DNA from: Streptomyces sp. NBC_00557
GTDB lineage: Bacteria > Actinomycetota > Actinomycetes > Streptomycetales > Streptomycetaceae
Direction: 5' to 3'
Assembly: GCF_036345995.1 (NCBI RefSeq)
Contig: NZ_CP107796.1
Span: 1,984,001-2,048,000 of the forward strand
Length of the DNA: 64,000 nt
A program made the translations under genes and the position numbers. The notes beneath the pieces were generated by a model. It saw only the letters and a program-made list of their open reading frames with translations, was not told the origin of the DNA and ran no database searches. This document shows, in pieces, positions 1 to 11,880 of this stretch (position 1 is its first letter; each line of letters begins with the position of its first letter).

Positions 1-1382
1 CACCTCTTCAGCCATTCCTTCGGCTGAATCCGCTTCGCCATGAGCTCATTGGACGCGTTCTGGATCGCCGTGTCCATCTCGCTGTACCAGTCGGGGTACA
101 GATACCGGAACGTGTTGGAGCCGGCCGCCTTGGAGGCCTCCACCGTCGACTGCGTACCCGGCCGCAGCTTCACGCTCGGGTCCACCCCGTCCTTCAGGAT
201 CGTCAGGGAGTTCGCCTCCTTGGCGAACAGCGTCGACCAGTCCTTGGACAGCATCCGCCGCATGAACTCCTTGGCGCCGGGCAGGTTCGCCGCCTTCGCC
301 GGGATGATGAACGGCTCGCCGGAGCCGGCCCGGATCGCCTCGAACGGCATCTTGCTGCCGGGCAGCAGCGGCATCGGCAGGAACTTCATGTCGAAGTCGG
401 TCGGCGTCTGCTTCAGCTGCTCGTTCTCCAGCCAGGAGCCGCAGGTGATGAACGCGGCCTTGTACTGGTTCCACCGGGTCTGCGACTCGGTGTGGGTCAG
501 GCCGTTGGTGCCCGGCATCAACAGGCCCTTCTCGACGACCTCGTAGATCGCCTCGACGCCCGCCTGGGCCGCTTCGGAGCCGACGAACGCCTTCGGGTCG
601 AGGTTGTCGATCGCCTTGACGGCGTCGATGCCGCCCTTCTTGGCGATGAGGTCCATGATGGCGACGTTGATGTAGTACGGGTACTTGCCCTGGTGGGCGA
701 GGCCCCCGATGCCCTGCTTCTTGGCGTCCTGGCAGATGGCGAGGAAGTCGTCCCAGGTCTTCGGCGCCTCCCAGCCCTTCTGCTTGAAGAGCTTGCCGGA
801 GTACCACAGGCCCCACACCGTGTAGATGTAGTTGAGGGCGACGACCTTGCCCTCCTGGACGCCCGGGTCGAGGGTGCCCGGGATCAGCGTGTCACGGACC
901 TTCTTGCTCGGGTCGTCCACCGACGGCGCGTCCAGGACCTCGGAGAGGTCGAGCAGGGAGCCGTTCTTGTAGAGGACGTCGATCTTGATCTGCTGGGCGC
1001 CGGAGTCGTCCACGATGTCCGGCGGGTTGCCGGCGTTGAAGCGCGGCTGCAGCTTGCCGGTGATCTCCTGGGTTCCGGTGTGGGTCGAGGTGATGCCGAG
1101 CTTCTTGCTGAAGTCGGCTTCCCACGCCTTGGCGTAGTCGTCGCCGTAGCCGCCCTTGAAGACGACCACATCGAGTTTGCTGCCGCTCTTGGCGCCGAAC
1201 GGATTGTCCTTGGACGACTTCCCCTTGGTGTTGCCCTCGTCCGAGCCGCCGCCCCCGCCGCCGCTCGCGCAGGCGGACAGCAGGCCCATGGCGGGCACGG
1301 ACGCCAGTCCGAGCGCCGCCGAACGCTTGATCAGATCGCGGCGGCCGACACCCTCGCCACCGTGGTGCGCAGTGGATCCCAT
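1..1382 (-). CDS. ngcE: NgcE-like sugar-binding lipoprotein of an ABC transporter (3' end outside window)
   Basis: Extracellular solute-binding lipoprotein, most like NgcE, the N-acetylglucosamine/chitobiose receptor of Streptomyces. The gene runs leftward off base 1, leaving about 460 N-terminal residues. Residues 14-20 read RRDLIKR (Tat-like), followed by a hydrophobic core and a lipobox LLSAC with the acylated Cys at 38, then a Gly/Ser linker. The mature part has the family stretch GTQEITGKLQPRFNAGNPPD and the usual Trp-rich ligand region. The ATG at 1382 is preceded by GAGG at 8 nt. A DasR-operator-like site lies about 90 bp upstream, which fits chitin-sugar control. Family is clear; the exact sugar is inferred from similarity to NgcE. 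Confidence 0.82.
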   Translation of the reverse strand, partial: MGSTAHHGGEGVGRRDLIKRSAALGLASVPAMGLLSACASGGGGGGSDEGNTKGKSSKDNPFGAKSGSKLDVVVFKGGYGDDYAKAWEADFSKKLGITSTHTGTQEITGKLQPRFNAGNPPDIVDDSGAQQIKIDVLYKNGSLLDLSEVLDAPSVDDPSKKVRDTLIPGTLDPGVQEGKVVALNYIYTVWGLWYSGKLFKQKGWEAPKTWDDFLAICQDAKKQGIGGLAHQGKYPYYINVAIMDLIAKKGGIDAVKAIDNLDPKAFVGSEAAQAGVEAIYEVVEKGLLMPGTNGLTHTESQTRWNQYKAAFITCGSWLENEQLKQTPTDFDMKFLPMPLLPGSKMPFEAIRAGSGEPFIIPAKAANLPGAKEFMRRMLSKDWSTLFAKEANSLTILKDGVDPSVKLRPGTQSTVEASKAAGSNTFRYLYPDWYSEMDTAIQNASNELMAKRIQPKEWLKR

Positions 1383-1472
1383 GCTCAAGTCCTCGCTTCC
1401 AGGACTCAGGCGGTGAACCGGATCCTCCCCGGCACCGCGGTCGGGTAGTGCAGGGTTGTGCGGGAAACGCCG

Positions 1473-1488
1473 ACAGGTATAGTCCACT
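1473..1488. promoter_or_regulatory. Candidate DasR operator (dre) upstream of ngcE
   Basis: ACAGGTATAGTCCACT matches 13 of 16 positions of the dre consensus ACTGGTCTAGACCACT as I remember it. It sits about 90 bp before the ngcE-like start. DasR control of the GlcNAc transporter is known in Streptomyces, and a DasR-type gene lies 17 kb away in this window. Confidence 0.55.
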
Positions 1489-1679
1489 TCCCGCCAGCGG
1501 AGCAAGATCGAATGCAAGGTTGGCGATGGGTCTTTTCCGAGTTGAGACCTCGCGGAAATATGAGGCCCTTGTGGAGCGCCTGCGAGAAAAACCCGCCGCA
1601 TAAGTGCCTGAATGCCACAGCCAACACCCTTGACACCGCCGGTCACTTGACGCCCTACTGGTTCCTGCGCACCGAAGCT

Positions 1680-1691
1680 GACAACGTTGTC
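1680..1691. promoter_or_regulatory. LacI-type palindromic operator before the GH92 gene
   Basis: GACAACGTTGTC is a perfect 12-bp palindrome with a central CG, typical of LacI-family operators. It ends 30 bp before the mannosidase start. The same palindrome recurs at 5659-5670, with a one-mismatch copy at 5615-5626. No LacI gene is present in the window. Confidence 0.6.
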
Positions 1692-1721
1692 CACGGCGGT
1701 CGCAGGAGGGGAAATCCGTAG

Positions 1722-4700
1722 ATGCAGCGGAGAACGCGGCACAGATGGGGTCCGGCGGTCGTCCTCACGGCCGCCTTTGTCATGGCCGTCGGCGCGCAGG
1801 GCGCGGCGGTCGCCCTGCCGGCCAGGGCCCCGGTGGCGGACCGGGAGTTCGCATCCTCGTTCGAGACGGGTGATCCGGCGCCGGACTGGCTGAACACCGT
1901 CGACACCGGCCCGGACGGCGCCAAGCGCGCCTCGGGTGTCGACGGCGGCTACAGCACCGGCATACCGGGCAACGTCAACGACCATGTCACCGAGGTCAGG
2001 GCGAGCGGCGAGAACACCGGCGCGGGCGAGGTGAAGGAGAACCTGACCGACGGCGAGCCGGGCACCAAGTGGCTGACCTTCGAGCCCACCGGCTGGGCGG
2101 AGTTCGACCTCGACAAGCCCGTCAAGCTGGTGACGTACGCGCTGACCTCGGCCAACGACTACGCCGAGCGCGATCCCAGGGACTGGACGCTGCTCGGCTC
2201 CACCGACGGCAAGGACTGGAAGACGGTCGACACCCGCTCGGGCGAGACGTTCTCCGAGCGCTTCCAGACCAAGTCCTACGACCTGGACCAGCCGGCCGAG
2301 TACCAGCACTTCCGGCTGGAGGTCACGAGGAACAACGGCGCCTCGGACATCCTGCAGATCGCCGATGTGCAGTTCTCCACCGGCGGCGGGGGCGGCCCGG
2401 TGCCGCAGGACATGCTGACGCTGGTGGACAAGGGCCCGACCGCCTCGCCGACGGCGAAGGCCCGGGCCGGGTTCACCGGGAGGCGGGCGCTGCGGTACGC
2501 GGGACGGCACACGGCGGCCGGGCGGGCGTACTCGTACAACAAGGTCTTCGACGTGAACGTGAAGGTCGGCGCCGACACGGAGTTGTCGTACCGGATCTTC
2601 CCGCAGATGGCCGACGGGGACCGGGACTACGACGCCACCAACGTCTCCCTGGACCTGGCCTTCACCGACGGCACGTATCTGAGCGGTCTGGGCGCGCTGG
2701 ACCAGCACGGGTTCCCGCTGTCCCCGCGCGGGCAGGGCGAGGCGAAGGCGCTGTACGTCAACCAGTGGAACAACGTGGTGGCGCGGATCGGTTCGGTGGC
2801 GGCCGGCAGGACGGTCGACCGGATCCTGGTGGGGTACGACTCCCCCGCCGGGCCGGCGAAGTTCCGCGGCTGGATCGACGACGTGTCCCTGAGGCCGGTT
2901 GCGCCCGAGCGGCCGAAGGCGCACCTGTCGGACTACGCGCTGACCACGCGCGGCACCAACTCCAGCGGCAGTTTCTCGCGCGGCAACAACTTCCCGGCGA
3001 CGGCCCTTCCGCACGGTTTCAACTTCTGGACCCCGGTGACCAACGCGTCGTCGCTGAGCTGGCTGTACGAGTACGCGCGCGCGAACAACGACGACAACCT
3101 GCCGACGATCCAGGCGTTCAGCGCGAGTCATGAGCCGAGCCCGTGGATGGGCGACCGGCAGACGTTCCAGGTGATGCCGTCGGCCGCGTCGGGCACCCCG
3201 GACACCGGCCGCGAGGCGCGGGCGCTGCCGTTCCGGCACGAGAACGAGACGGCGCGGCCGTACTACTACGGGGTCCGTTTCGAGAACGGGCTCAAGGCCG
3301 AGATGACGCCGACCGACCACGCGGCGATGCTGCGCTTCACCTACCCAGGCGACGACGCGAGCGTGCTGTTCGACAACGTCACCGAGCAGGCGGGGCTGAC
3401 CCTGGACAAGGACCACGGGATCGTCACCGGCTACTCGGACGTGAAGTCCGGTCTGTCGGCCGGCGCGACCCGGCTGTTCGTGTACGGCGAGTTCGACAAG
3501 CCGGTGACGGACGGCGGCTCGAGCGGGGTCAAGGGCTATCTGCGCTTCGACGCGGGCTCGAGCCGCACGGTGACCCTGCGCCTGGCGACCTCGCTGATCA
3601 GCGTGGACCAGGCGAAGGACAACCTGCGCCAGGAGATCCCGGACGGCGCCTCCTTCGGCACGGTCGAGGAGCGGGCGCAGCACGTCTGGGACAGGCTGCT
3701 CGGCAAGGTCGAGGTGGAGGGCGCGACCCCGGACCAGCTGACCACGCTGTACTCCAGCCTGTACCGGCTGTACCTGTACCCCAACTCCGGCTTCGAGAAG
3801 GTCGGGGGCACGTACCGGTACGCCTCTCCGTTCTCCCCTATGCCGAGCCAGGACACCCCGACCCACACGGGTGCGAAGATCGTGGACGGGAAGGTGTACG
3901 TCAACAACGGCTTCTGGGACACCTACCGGACGACGTGGCCGGCGTACTCGTTCCTGACGCCCTCTCAGGCGGGCGAGATGGTGGACGGGTTCGTGCAGCA
4001 GTACAAGGACGGCGGCTGGACCTCCCGCTGGTCCTCCCCCGGCTACGCGGACCTGATGACCGGCACCTCCTCGGACGTGGCGTTCGCGGACGCGTATGTG
4101 AAGGGCGTGAAGTTCGACGCGAAGGCGGCCTATGACGCGGCCCTGAAGAACGCGACCGTGGTCCCGCCGATGTCGGGCGTGGGCCGCAAGGGCATGAGCA
4201 CCTCGCCCTTCCTCGGTTACACCGGCACCGACACCCCCGAGGGCCTGTCCTGGGCGATGGAGGGGTACGTCAACGACTACGGCATCGCGAGGATGGGCGA
4301 GGCCCTGTACCGGAAGACGGGTGAGAAGCACTACGAGGAGGAGTCGGAGTACTTCCTCAACCGCGCCCGGGACTATGTGAACCTCTTCGACTCCAAGGCC
4401 GGCTTCTTCCAGGGGCGGGACGCCAAGGGCGGCTGGCGGGTGGACTCCGCCGCGTACGACCCGCGCGTGTGGGGGTACGACTACACGGAGACCAACGGCT
4501 GGGGGTACGCCTTCAGCGTCCCGCAGGACAGCCGGGGCCTGGCCAACCTCTACGGCGGCCGGCAGGGGCTCGCGGACAAGCTGGACGCCTTCTTCTCCGC
4601 CCCGGAGACGGCTTCCCCGGAGTTCGTCGGCTCCTACGGCGGCGTGATCCACGAGATGACCGAGGCGCGGGACGTCCGGATGGGCATGCTCGGGCAGTCG

Positions 4701-5525
4701 AACCAGGTCGCGCACCATGTGGCGTACATGTACGACGCGGCCGGCGAGCCCTGGAAGACGCAGGCGGCGGTCCGGGAGATCCTCTCCCGGCTCTACCTCG
4801 GCAGCGAGATCGGGCAGGGCTACCACGGGGACGAGGACAACGGCGAGCAGTCGGGCTGGTTCCTGTTCTCGGCGCTCGGCTTCTACCCGCTGGTGATGGG
4901 CAGCGGCGAGTACGCCATCGGCTCCCCGCTGTTCAAGAAGGTCACCGTGCACCTGGAGAACGGCCGTGATCTGGTGGTCAAGGCGCCCGGCAACAGCGCC
5001 CGGAACGTCTACGTCCAGGGTGTCACCTTCGACGGCCGGCCCTGGACGTCCACGTCGCTGCCGCACGCGCTGCTGGCCAAGGGCGGGGTGCTGGAGTTCT
5101 CCATGGGGTCCAGGCCGTCCACCTGGGGCACGGGCAGGAACGCGGCGCCGGTGTCCATCACCCAGGACGACAAGGTGCCGGCGCCCCGGTCGGACGTGCT
5201 GAAGGGCGACGGCCCGCTGTTCGACGACACCTCGGCGACGGACGCCACGGTCACCTCCGTGGACCTGCCGGTGGACCGGGCCGTCACGCCCGTCCAGTAC
5301 ACGCTGACCTCCTCGGCCGACCGCACCAAGGCGCCGGCCGGCTGGACGCTGCAGGGCTCCACGGACGGCGCCACCTGGCAGACCCTGGACCACCGCTCCG
5401 GGGAGACGTTCACCTGGGACCGCCAGACCCGGGCGTTCACGATCGCCGCGCCGGGCAGGTACACGAAGTACCGGCTGGTGCTGGACGGTGCGTCGACGCT
5501 GGCGGAGGTGGAGCTGCTGGCCTGA
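1722..5525 (+). CDS. Secreted GH92 alpha-mannosidase with two F5/8 (discoidin) domains
   Basis: Secreted exo-alpha-mannosidase of family GH92, expected to trim alpha-1,2-linked mannose from glycans or mannan outside the cell in a calcium-dependent inverting reaction. About 35 N-terminal residues form a signal peptide ending near ALPARA. An F5/8 type C carbohydrate-binding domain follows (about 85-220), then a linker/beta domain, the GH92 core (about 390-1110, with GFWDTYRTTWP and EDNGEQSGWF) and a second F5/8-like domain at the C terminus. At 1267 aa it is long for the core family because of the two binding domains. AGGAGGGG precedes the ATG. A LacI-type operator in its promoter suggests sugar induction. 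It is followed by a strong terminator. Confidence 0.87.
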   Translation: MQRRTRHRWGPAVVLTAAFVMAVGAQGAAVALPARAPVADREFASSFETGDPAPDWLNTVDTGPDGAKRASGVDGGYSTGIPGNVNDHVTEVRASGENTGAGEVKENLTDGEPGTKWLTFEPTGWAEFDLDKPVKLVTYALTSANDYAERDPRDWTLLGSTDGKDWKTVDTRSGETFSERFQTKSYDLDQPAEYQHFRLEVTRNNGASDILQIADVQFSTGGGGGPVPQDMLTLVDKGPTASPTAKARAGFTGRRALRYAGRHTAAGRAYSYNKVFDVNVKVGADTELSYRIFPQMADGDRDYDATNVSLDLAFTDGTYLSGLGALDQHGFPLSPRGQGEAKALYVNQWNNVVARIGSVAAGRTVDRILVGYDSPAGPAKFRGWIDDVSLRPVAPERPKAHLSDYALTTRGTNSSGSFSRGNNFPATALPHGFNFWTPVTNASSLSWLYEYARANNDDNLPTIQAFSASHEPSPWMGDRQTFQVMPSAASGTPDTGREARALPFRHENETARPYYYGVRFENGLKAEMTPTDHAAMLRFTYPGDDASVLFDNVTEQAGLTLDKDHGIVTGYSDVKSGLSAGATRLFVYGEFDKPVTDGGSSGVKGYLRFDAGSSRTVTLRLATSLISVDQAKDNLRQEIPDGASFGTVEERAQHVWDRLLGKVEVEGATPDQLTTLYSSLYRLYLYPNSGFEKVGGTYRYASPFSPMPSQDTPTHTGAKIVDGKVYVNNGFWDTYRTTWPAYSFLTPSQAGEMVDGFVQQYKDGGWTSRWSSPGYADLMTGTSSDVAFADAYVKGVKFDAKAAYDAALKNATVVPPMSGVGRKGMSTSPFLGYTGTDTPEGLSWAMEGYVNDYGIARMGEALYRKTGEKHYEEESEYFLNRARDYVNLFDSKAGFFQGRDAKGGWRVDSAAYDPRVWGYDYTETNGWGYAFSVPQDSRGLANLYGGRQGLADKLDAFFSAPETASPEFVGSYGGVIHEMTEARDVRMGMLGQSNQVAHHVAYMYDAAGEPWKTQAAVREILSRLYLGSEIGQGYHGDEDNGEQSGWFLFSALGFYPLVMGSGEYAIGSPLFKKVTVHLENGRDLVVKAPGNSARNVYVQGVTFDGRPWTSTSLPHALLAKGGVLEFSMGSRPSTWGTGRNAAPVSITQDDKVPAPRSDVLKGDGPLFDDTSATDATVTSVDLPVDRAVTPVQYTLTSSADRTKAPAGWTLQGSTDGATWQTLDHRSGETFTWDRQTRAFTIAAPGRYTKYRLVLDGASTLAEVELLA

Positions 5526-5544
5526 CGCGTACCGGCGGGAGTGC

Positions 5545-5577
5545 GAGCGGCCGTCCTCTGCGAGGGGACGGCCGCTC
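5545..5577 (+). terminator. Rho-independent-type terminator after GH92
   Basis: A 12-bp perfect stem (GAGCGGCCGTCC / GGACGGCCGCTC) with a 9-nt loop begins 20 bp after the GH92 stop and is followed by TTC. Streptomyces terminators often lack a long T run. Confidence 0.75.
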
Positions 5578-5612
5578 TTCGTCGTCGTTCCCGCCCTCGT
5601 GCCCCAAACCTG

Positions 5613-5670
5613 TTGACATCGTTGTCGGTTGCCGAGGTAGAGTCATGTACCGGCCATGGACAACGTTGTC
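5613..5670 (+). promoter_or_regulatory. Promoter with two LacI-type operators and no obvious sugar gene behind it
   Basis: A -35-like TTGACA (5613-5618) overlaps GACATCGTTGTC (5615-5626), one mismatch from the perfect palindrome GACAACGTTGTC at 5659-5670. The two centres are 44 bp apart, about four helical turns. A possible -10 TAGAGT lies at 5638-5643 (19-nt spacer, slightly long). The next convincing gene starts only at 5948. The bases between (5671-5947) show no other gene that I can support. Confidence 0.5.
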
Positions 5671-5947
5671 GCCGAGCTGCGGCAGAAACTGTGTCCGACA
5701 TCACAATCCAGCACCTTCCGGGCGGGTTCTCCGAACCCCCCTCCCCGCCCGGCTCGCGGACCCGGTGCGCCTGGACGCCGGGTCCGCCCAGAGCACAGGC
5801 GCAGGGCGCCCGGAGAATGTGTGATTCGCCTCAGCCTCTGTTCTCACGCCTGCGACCTGCGTCGATTCGACTCCGGCAGGAAGGGGCGTGCGGCCGGCCG
5901 GCGGCCCAGCCATAGCCACACGGGGATACGAATGCTACAAAGGCCGC

Positions 5948-8617
5948 ATGTCGGACACCCCTGGCCGAGCCAAGCGTCCTTCTTGGCGGTCTGTGATCGG
6001 CAAGTGCCCACGAAGCGTCGCCGGGCAGGTCTTCGTCCTGCAGGCGGCTCTCGTCGCGGCGCTCGTGCTGTGCGCCGTCGTCGCCCTGGTCCTGCAGTCG
6101 CAGCGGGACACGGGCACCGAGGCTCGACGCCGTTCCATCGCCGTCGCCCAGACCTTCGCGCACTCCCCGGGCATCCTGCAGGCGCTGAAGGCCCCGCACC
6201 CCACCCAGATCCTCCAGCCGCTCACCGAGGCGGGACGCAAGACGGCCGGCGTCGACTTCATCGTGGTCATGAACACACACGGCATCCGCTACACCCACCC
6301 GATACCGAGCAAGATCGGGCACCGGTTCGTGGGCACGATCGGGCCCTCGCTGGCCGGCAGGGTCTACACGGAGAGCGTCCACGGACCGCTCGGCCATGAG
6401 GAGCAGGCGACCGTTCCGATCAAGGACACGCACGGCAAGGTCGTCGCTCTGGTCTCCGCCGGGCTGAAGGTCAAGAACATCACCAACGCCGTGGACCGGC
6501 AGCTGCCCATCATCCTGGGGGCCGGGGCCGGTGCGCTGGTGGTGTCGACCGGAGGCACGGCGCTGATGAGCCGGCGGCTGCGGCGGCAGACGCACAGCCT
6601 GGCCCCGGACGAGATGACACGCATGTACCAGCATCACGACACGGTGCTGCACGCGGTGCGCGAAGGAGTCCTCATCGTCGGCGCCGACGGCCGGCTGCTG
6701 CTGGTCAACGACGAGGCCCGGCGGCTGCTGGAGCTGCCCGCCGAGGCCGAGGGCCGGCGGGTGTCCGAGCAGCCGGGCCTGGAACCCGACATCGTGGAGC
6801 TGCTCGCCTCCGGACGCGAGGCCAGTGACGAGGTGCTCTTCGCCGGCGAACGGCTGCTGGCGGTCAACCAGCGGCCCACGGACCACGCCGGAGGCCCCGG
6901 AGGGACCGTGGTCACCCTGCGGGACTCCACCGAGCTCCAGGCGGTGTCCGGTCGGGCGGAGGCCGCCAGAGAGCGGCTCAAGCTGCTCTACGACGCCGGT
7001 CTGGGCATCGGCGCCACGCTGGACGCGGGACGCACGGCCGCGGAGCTGGCGCGGGTCGCCGTGCCGCGGTTCGCCGACTTCGTCACCGTGGACCTGGCGG
7101 ACGCCGTGCTGCACGGCGAGGATCCGGCCGCCACCGCGACGGACATGCGCCGCGTCGCCGTCCACGGCGTCCGGGACGACCACCCGCTCTACGAGAAGGA
7201 CCGGCTGATCGACTTCCTGCCGTCCACGCCCCACGGCCGGGGGTACAGCACCGGCCACGCGGAGCTGGTGCCCGACCTGTCCACCGTGCAGGACTGGCGG
7301 GCGCAGGATCCGCAGCGCGCCAGGGCCATCCTCGACTACGGCATCCAGTCGCTCATCGTCGCTCCGATCCGGGCCCGCGGCGCGGTACTGGGCATGGCGA
7401 CGTTCTGGCGTGCCAAGCGGGACCCCTTCGACGAGGAGGACCTGTCGCTCGCGGAGGAGCTGGTGGCGCGCGCCGCCGTCAGCATAGACAACGCGCGCCG
7501 CTACGCCCGTGAGCACGCACTGGCGGTCACCCTGCAGCGCAGCCTGCTGCCGCGGGCGCTGCCGGAGCAGAACGCCCTCGACGTCGGCTACTGCTACCTG
7601 CCCGCGCAGAGCGGGGTGAGCGGGGACTGGTTCGACGTGATCCCGCTGTCCGGGAGCCGGGTGGCCCTGGTCGTCGGCGACGTGGTCGGCCACGGCCTGC
7701 ACGCCGCCGCCACGATGGGGCGGCTGCGGACCGCGGTGCACAACTTCTCCGCTCTCGACCTGTCGCCCGACGAGCTGCTGAGCCATCTGGACGACCTGGT
7801 CGGCCGCATCGACCAGGACGAGGCGTGCGCGGAGGCGGCCAGGGAGATCGCCGGCGCCACCTGTCTGTACGCGATCTACGACCCGGTGACGCGCCGGTGC
7901 ACGATGGCGCGGGCAGGGCATCTGGCGCCCGCCCTGGTCCACCCCGACGGGACCGTCACCTTCGCGGACGTGCCCGCCGGGCCTCCGCTGGGCATCGGGG
8001 GCCTGCCGTTCCGGACGGCCGAGCTGGAGCTGGCCGAGGGCACCCGGCTGGTGCTCTACACCGACGGCCTCATCGAGAACCGCACCCGTGACCTGGACGT
8101 GAGCATGGACCTGCTGCGGCAGGCGCTGGCGGCCCATGCCGGCCGGCCGCCGGACGGGATGTGCCAGGATGTGCTGGACGAGCTGCTGCCCGAAGGAGCC
8201 ACGGACGACGTGGCGCTGCTGGTCGCGCACACCCGGGCGCTGCCCCCCGGCCAGGTCGCCGACTGGGACGTGCCGCCCGATCCGGCGGCCGTGGCGGACA
8301 TGCGCGTGGCGGTGACCGAGAAGCTCGGGGAATGGGGACTCGCCGAACTCGGCTTCGCGACGGAACTGGTGCTCAGCGAACTGGTCACCAACGCCATCCG
8401 GCACGGCGCCGAGCCGATCCATGTGCGGCTGATCCGCGACCGCACGCTGATCTGCGAGGTGGCGGACGGCAGCAACACCGCGCCGCATCTGCGGTACGCC
8501 GCGACGACCGACGAGGGCGGCCGCGGCCTGTTCCTGGTCTCGCAGATGACCGAGCGGTGGGGCGTCAGGTACAGCCCGCGGGGCAAGGTGATCTGGGCGG
8601 AGCAGGAGCTGCCGTAG
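5948..8617 (+). CDS. Membrane sensor with PAS, GAF, SpoIIE/PP2C phosphatase and HATPase domains
   Basis: Multidomain signalling protein (889 aa) of the kind that acts on anti-sigma-factor antagonists. In order: a transmembrane helix (about 17-40), an extracytoplasmic single-Cache-like sensor (about 41-185) related to CitA/DcuS sensors, a second membrane helix (about 190-212), PAS (about 225-335), GAF (about 345-510), SpoIIE/PP2C phosphatase (about 525-750, with SGDWFDVIPL and GDVVGHG) and a C-terminal HATPase_c anti-sigma-kinase-like domain (ELVTNAIRHG, GGRGLFLV). Having phosphatase and kinase-like domains in one chain is common in Streptomyces. I chose the ATG at 5948 because AAAGG precedes it and the protein then begins just before the first membrane helix. 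Ligand and partner are unknown. Confidence 0.85.
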   Translation: MSDTPGRAKRPSWRSVIGKCPRSVAGQVFVLQAALVAALVLCAVVALVLQSQRDTGTEARRRSIAVAQTFAHSPGILQALKAPHPTQILQPLTEAGRKTAGVDFIVVMNTHGIRYTHPIPSKIGHRFVGTIGPSLAGRVYTESVHGPLGHEEQATVPIKDTHGKVVALVSAGLKVKNITNAVDRQLPIILGAGAGALVVSTGGTALMSRRLRRQTHSLAPDEMTRMYQHHDTVLHAVREGVLIVGADGRLLLVNDEARRLLELPAEAEGRRVSEQPGLEPDIVELLASGREASDEVLFAGERLLAVNQRPTDHAGGPGGTVVTLRDSTELQAVSGRAEAARERLKLLYDAGLGIGATLDAGRTAAELARVAVPRFADFVTVDLADAVLHGEDPAATATDMRRVAVHGVRDDHPLYEKDRLIDFLPSTPHGRGYSTGHAELVPDLSTVQDWRAQDPQRARAILDYGIQSLIVAPIRARGAVLGMATFWRAKRDPFDEEDLSLAEELVARAAVSIDNARRYAREHALAVTLQRSLLPRALPEQNALDVGYCYLPAQSGVSGDWFDVIPLSGSRVALVVGDVVGHGLHAAATMGRLRTAVHNFSALDLSPDELLSHLDDLVGRIDQDEACAEAAREIAGATCLYAIYDPVTRRCTMARAGHLAPALVHPDGTVTFADVPAGPPLGIGGLPFRTAELELAEGTRLVLYTDGLIENRTRDLDVSMDLLRQALAAHAGRPPDGMCQDVLDELLPEGATDDVALLVAHTRALPPGQVADWDVPPDPAAVADMRVAVTEKLGEWGLAELGFATELVLSELVTNAIRHGAEPIHVRLIRDRTLICEVADGSNTAPHLRYAATTDEGGRGLFLVSQMTERWGVRYSPRGKVIWAEQELP

Positions 8618-8626
8618 CGAGGCCGA

Positions 8627-8658
8627 GGGCCGCACCCCCGGTGCCGGGGGTGCGGCCC
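8627..8658. terminator. Strong bidirectional terminator between the phosphatase and acnA genes
   Basis: A perfect 14-bp stem (GGGCCGCACCCCCG and its complement) with a GTGC loop lies between two convergent genes. Its right arm begins a 25-bp direct duplication (8648-8672 and 8674-8698), so the left arm could also pair with the second copy. Confidence 0.8.
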
Positions 8659-8698
8659 TGACCGCTGGGTGGGGGGTGCGGCCCTGACCGCTGGGTGG
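8648..8698. repeat. Two direct copies of a 25-bp terminator segment
   Basis: The segment beginning GGGTGCGGCCCTGACC occurs at 8648-8672 and again, identical, at 8674-8698. It duplicates the right arm of the adjacent terminator and looks like a recent slippage or duplication event in the convergent intergenic space. Confidence 0.8.
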
Positions 8699-8706
8699 CC
8701 TGCCGC

Positions 8707-11502
<2,796 letters not shown>

Positions 11503-11571
11503 GACAGTCTCCTTCATTGATGTGCGCGTACCACCGTCCATCGTGCCGCCACTCCGGTCTGGCCGATCCGC

Positions 11572-11590
11572 TGAGGTAAGGCTAAGTTAG
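11572..11590 (-). promoter_or_regulatory. Candidate iron-regulator (DmdR/IdeR-type) box upstream of acnA
   Basis: On the acnA strand the site CTAACTTAGCCTTACCTCA matches about 13 of 19 positions of the IdeR/DmdR box TTAGGTTAGGCTAACCTAA, with 11 of 14 in the right half. Iron control of aconitase is plausible, but the match is only moderate. Confidence 0.35.
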
Positions 11591-11629
11591 GTAACCCTTA
11601 GTGGCTGGCGCCGCGGTGCGCCTGGCAGA

Positions 11630-11647
11630 TATCTCGATGTCGAGATA
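11630..11647. promoter_or_regulatory. Perfect inverted repeat in the acnA/murA divergent region
   Basis: TATCTCGATGTCGAGATA has 8-bp arms around a TG spacer. It lies 128 bp before the acnA start and 234 bp before the XRE-MurA start. It looks like an operator; the regulator is unknown. Confidence 0.5.
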
Positions 11648-11852
11648 ACTCTAGTACATGGGGGCCGGATGGTCATGCCCGGACACCCCCTCCACGCCGG
11701 CCGCGGCGCGAGGGGTCGCGCAATGCACCTAATTCACCTCCTAAGGTGAGAATGAGGCTGAAATCGGGCACTCGCCGCCAAACGGGCGTACTGCCGCGTT
11801 TCCGCAGGTCGTTGACGTGTCGTCACCCGAATGGCCCCCTATGACGGGCGGC

Positions 11853-11868
11853 ATCTCATATCTGAGAT
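11853..11868. promoter_or_regulatory. Inverted repeat just upstream of the XRE-MurA gene
   Basis: ATCTCATATCTGAGAT has 6-bp arms and ends 12 bp before the ATG, where a bound protein would block translation or transcription start. It shares ATCTC/GAGAT with the palindrome at 11630, so both may be sites of the XRE domain encoded downstream. The rest of 11503-11880 holds one further short inverted repeat (11733-11752, TTCACCT/AGGTGAG) and no gene. Confidence 0.45.
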
Positions 11869-11880
11869 AGCCTCAACCTC

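Noticed and set aside
5656..6399. Open frame beginning at the ATG next to the second LacI palindrome.
   Set aside because: Translation is Pro/Arg-rich without domains and overlaps the start of the sensor phosphatase, which has clear domains in another frame.
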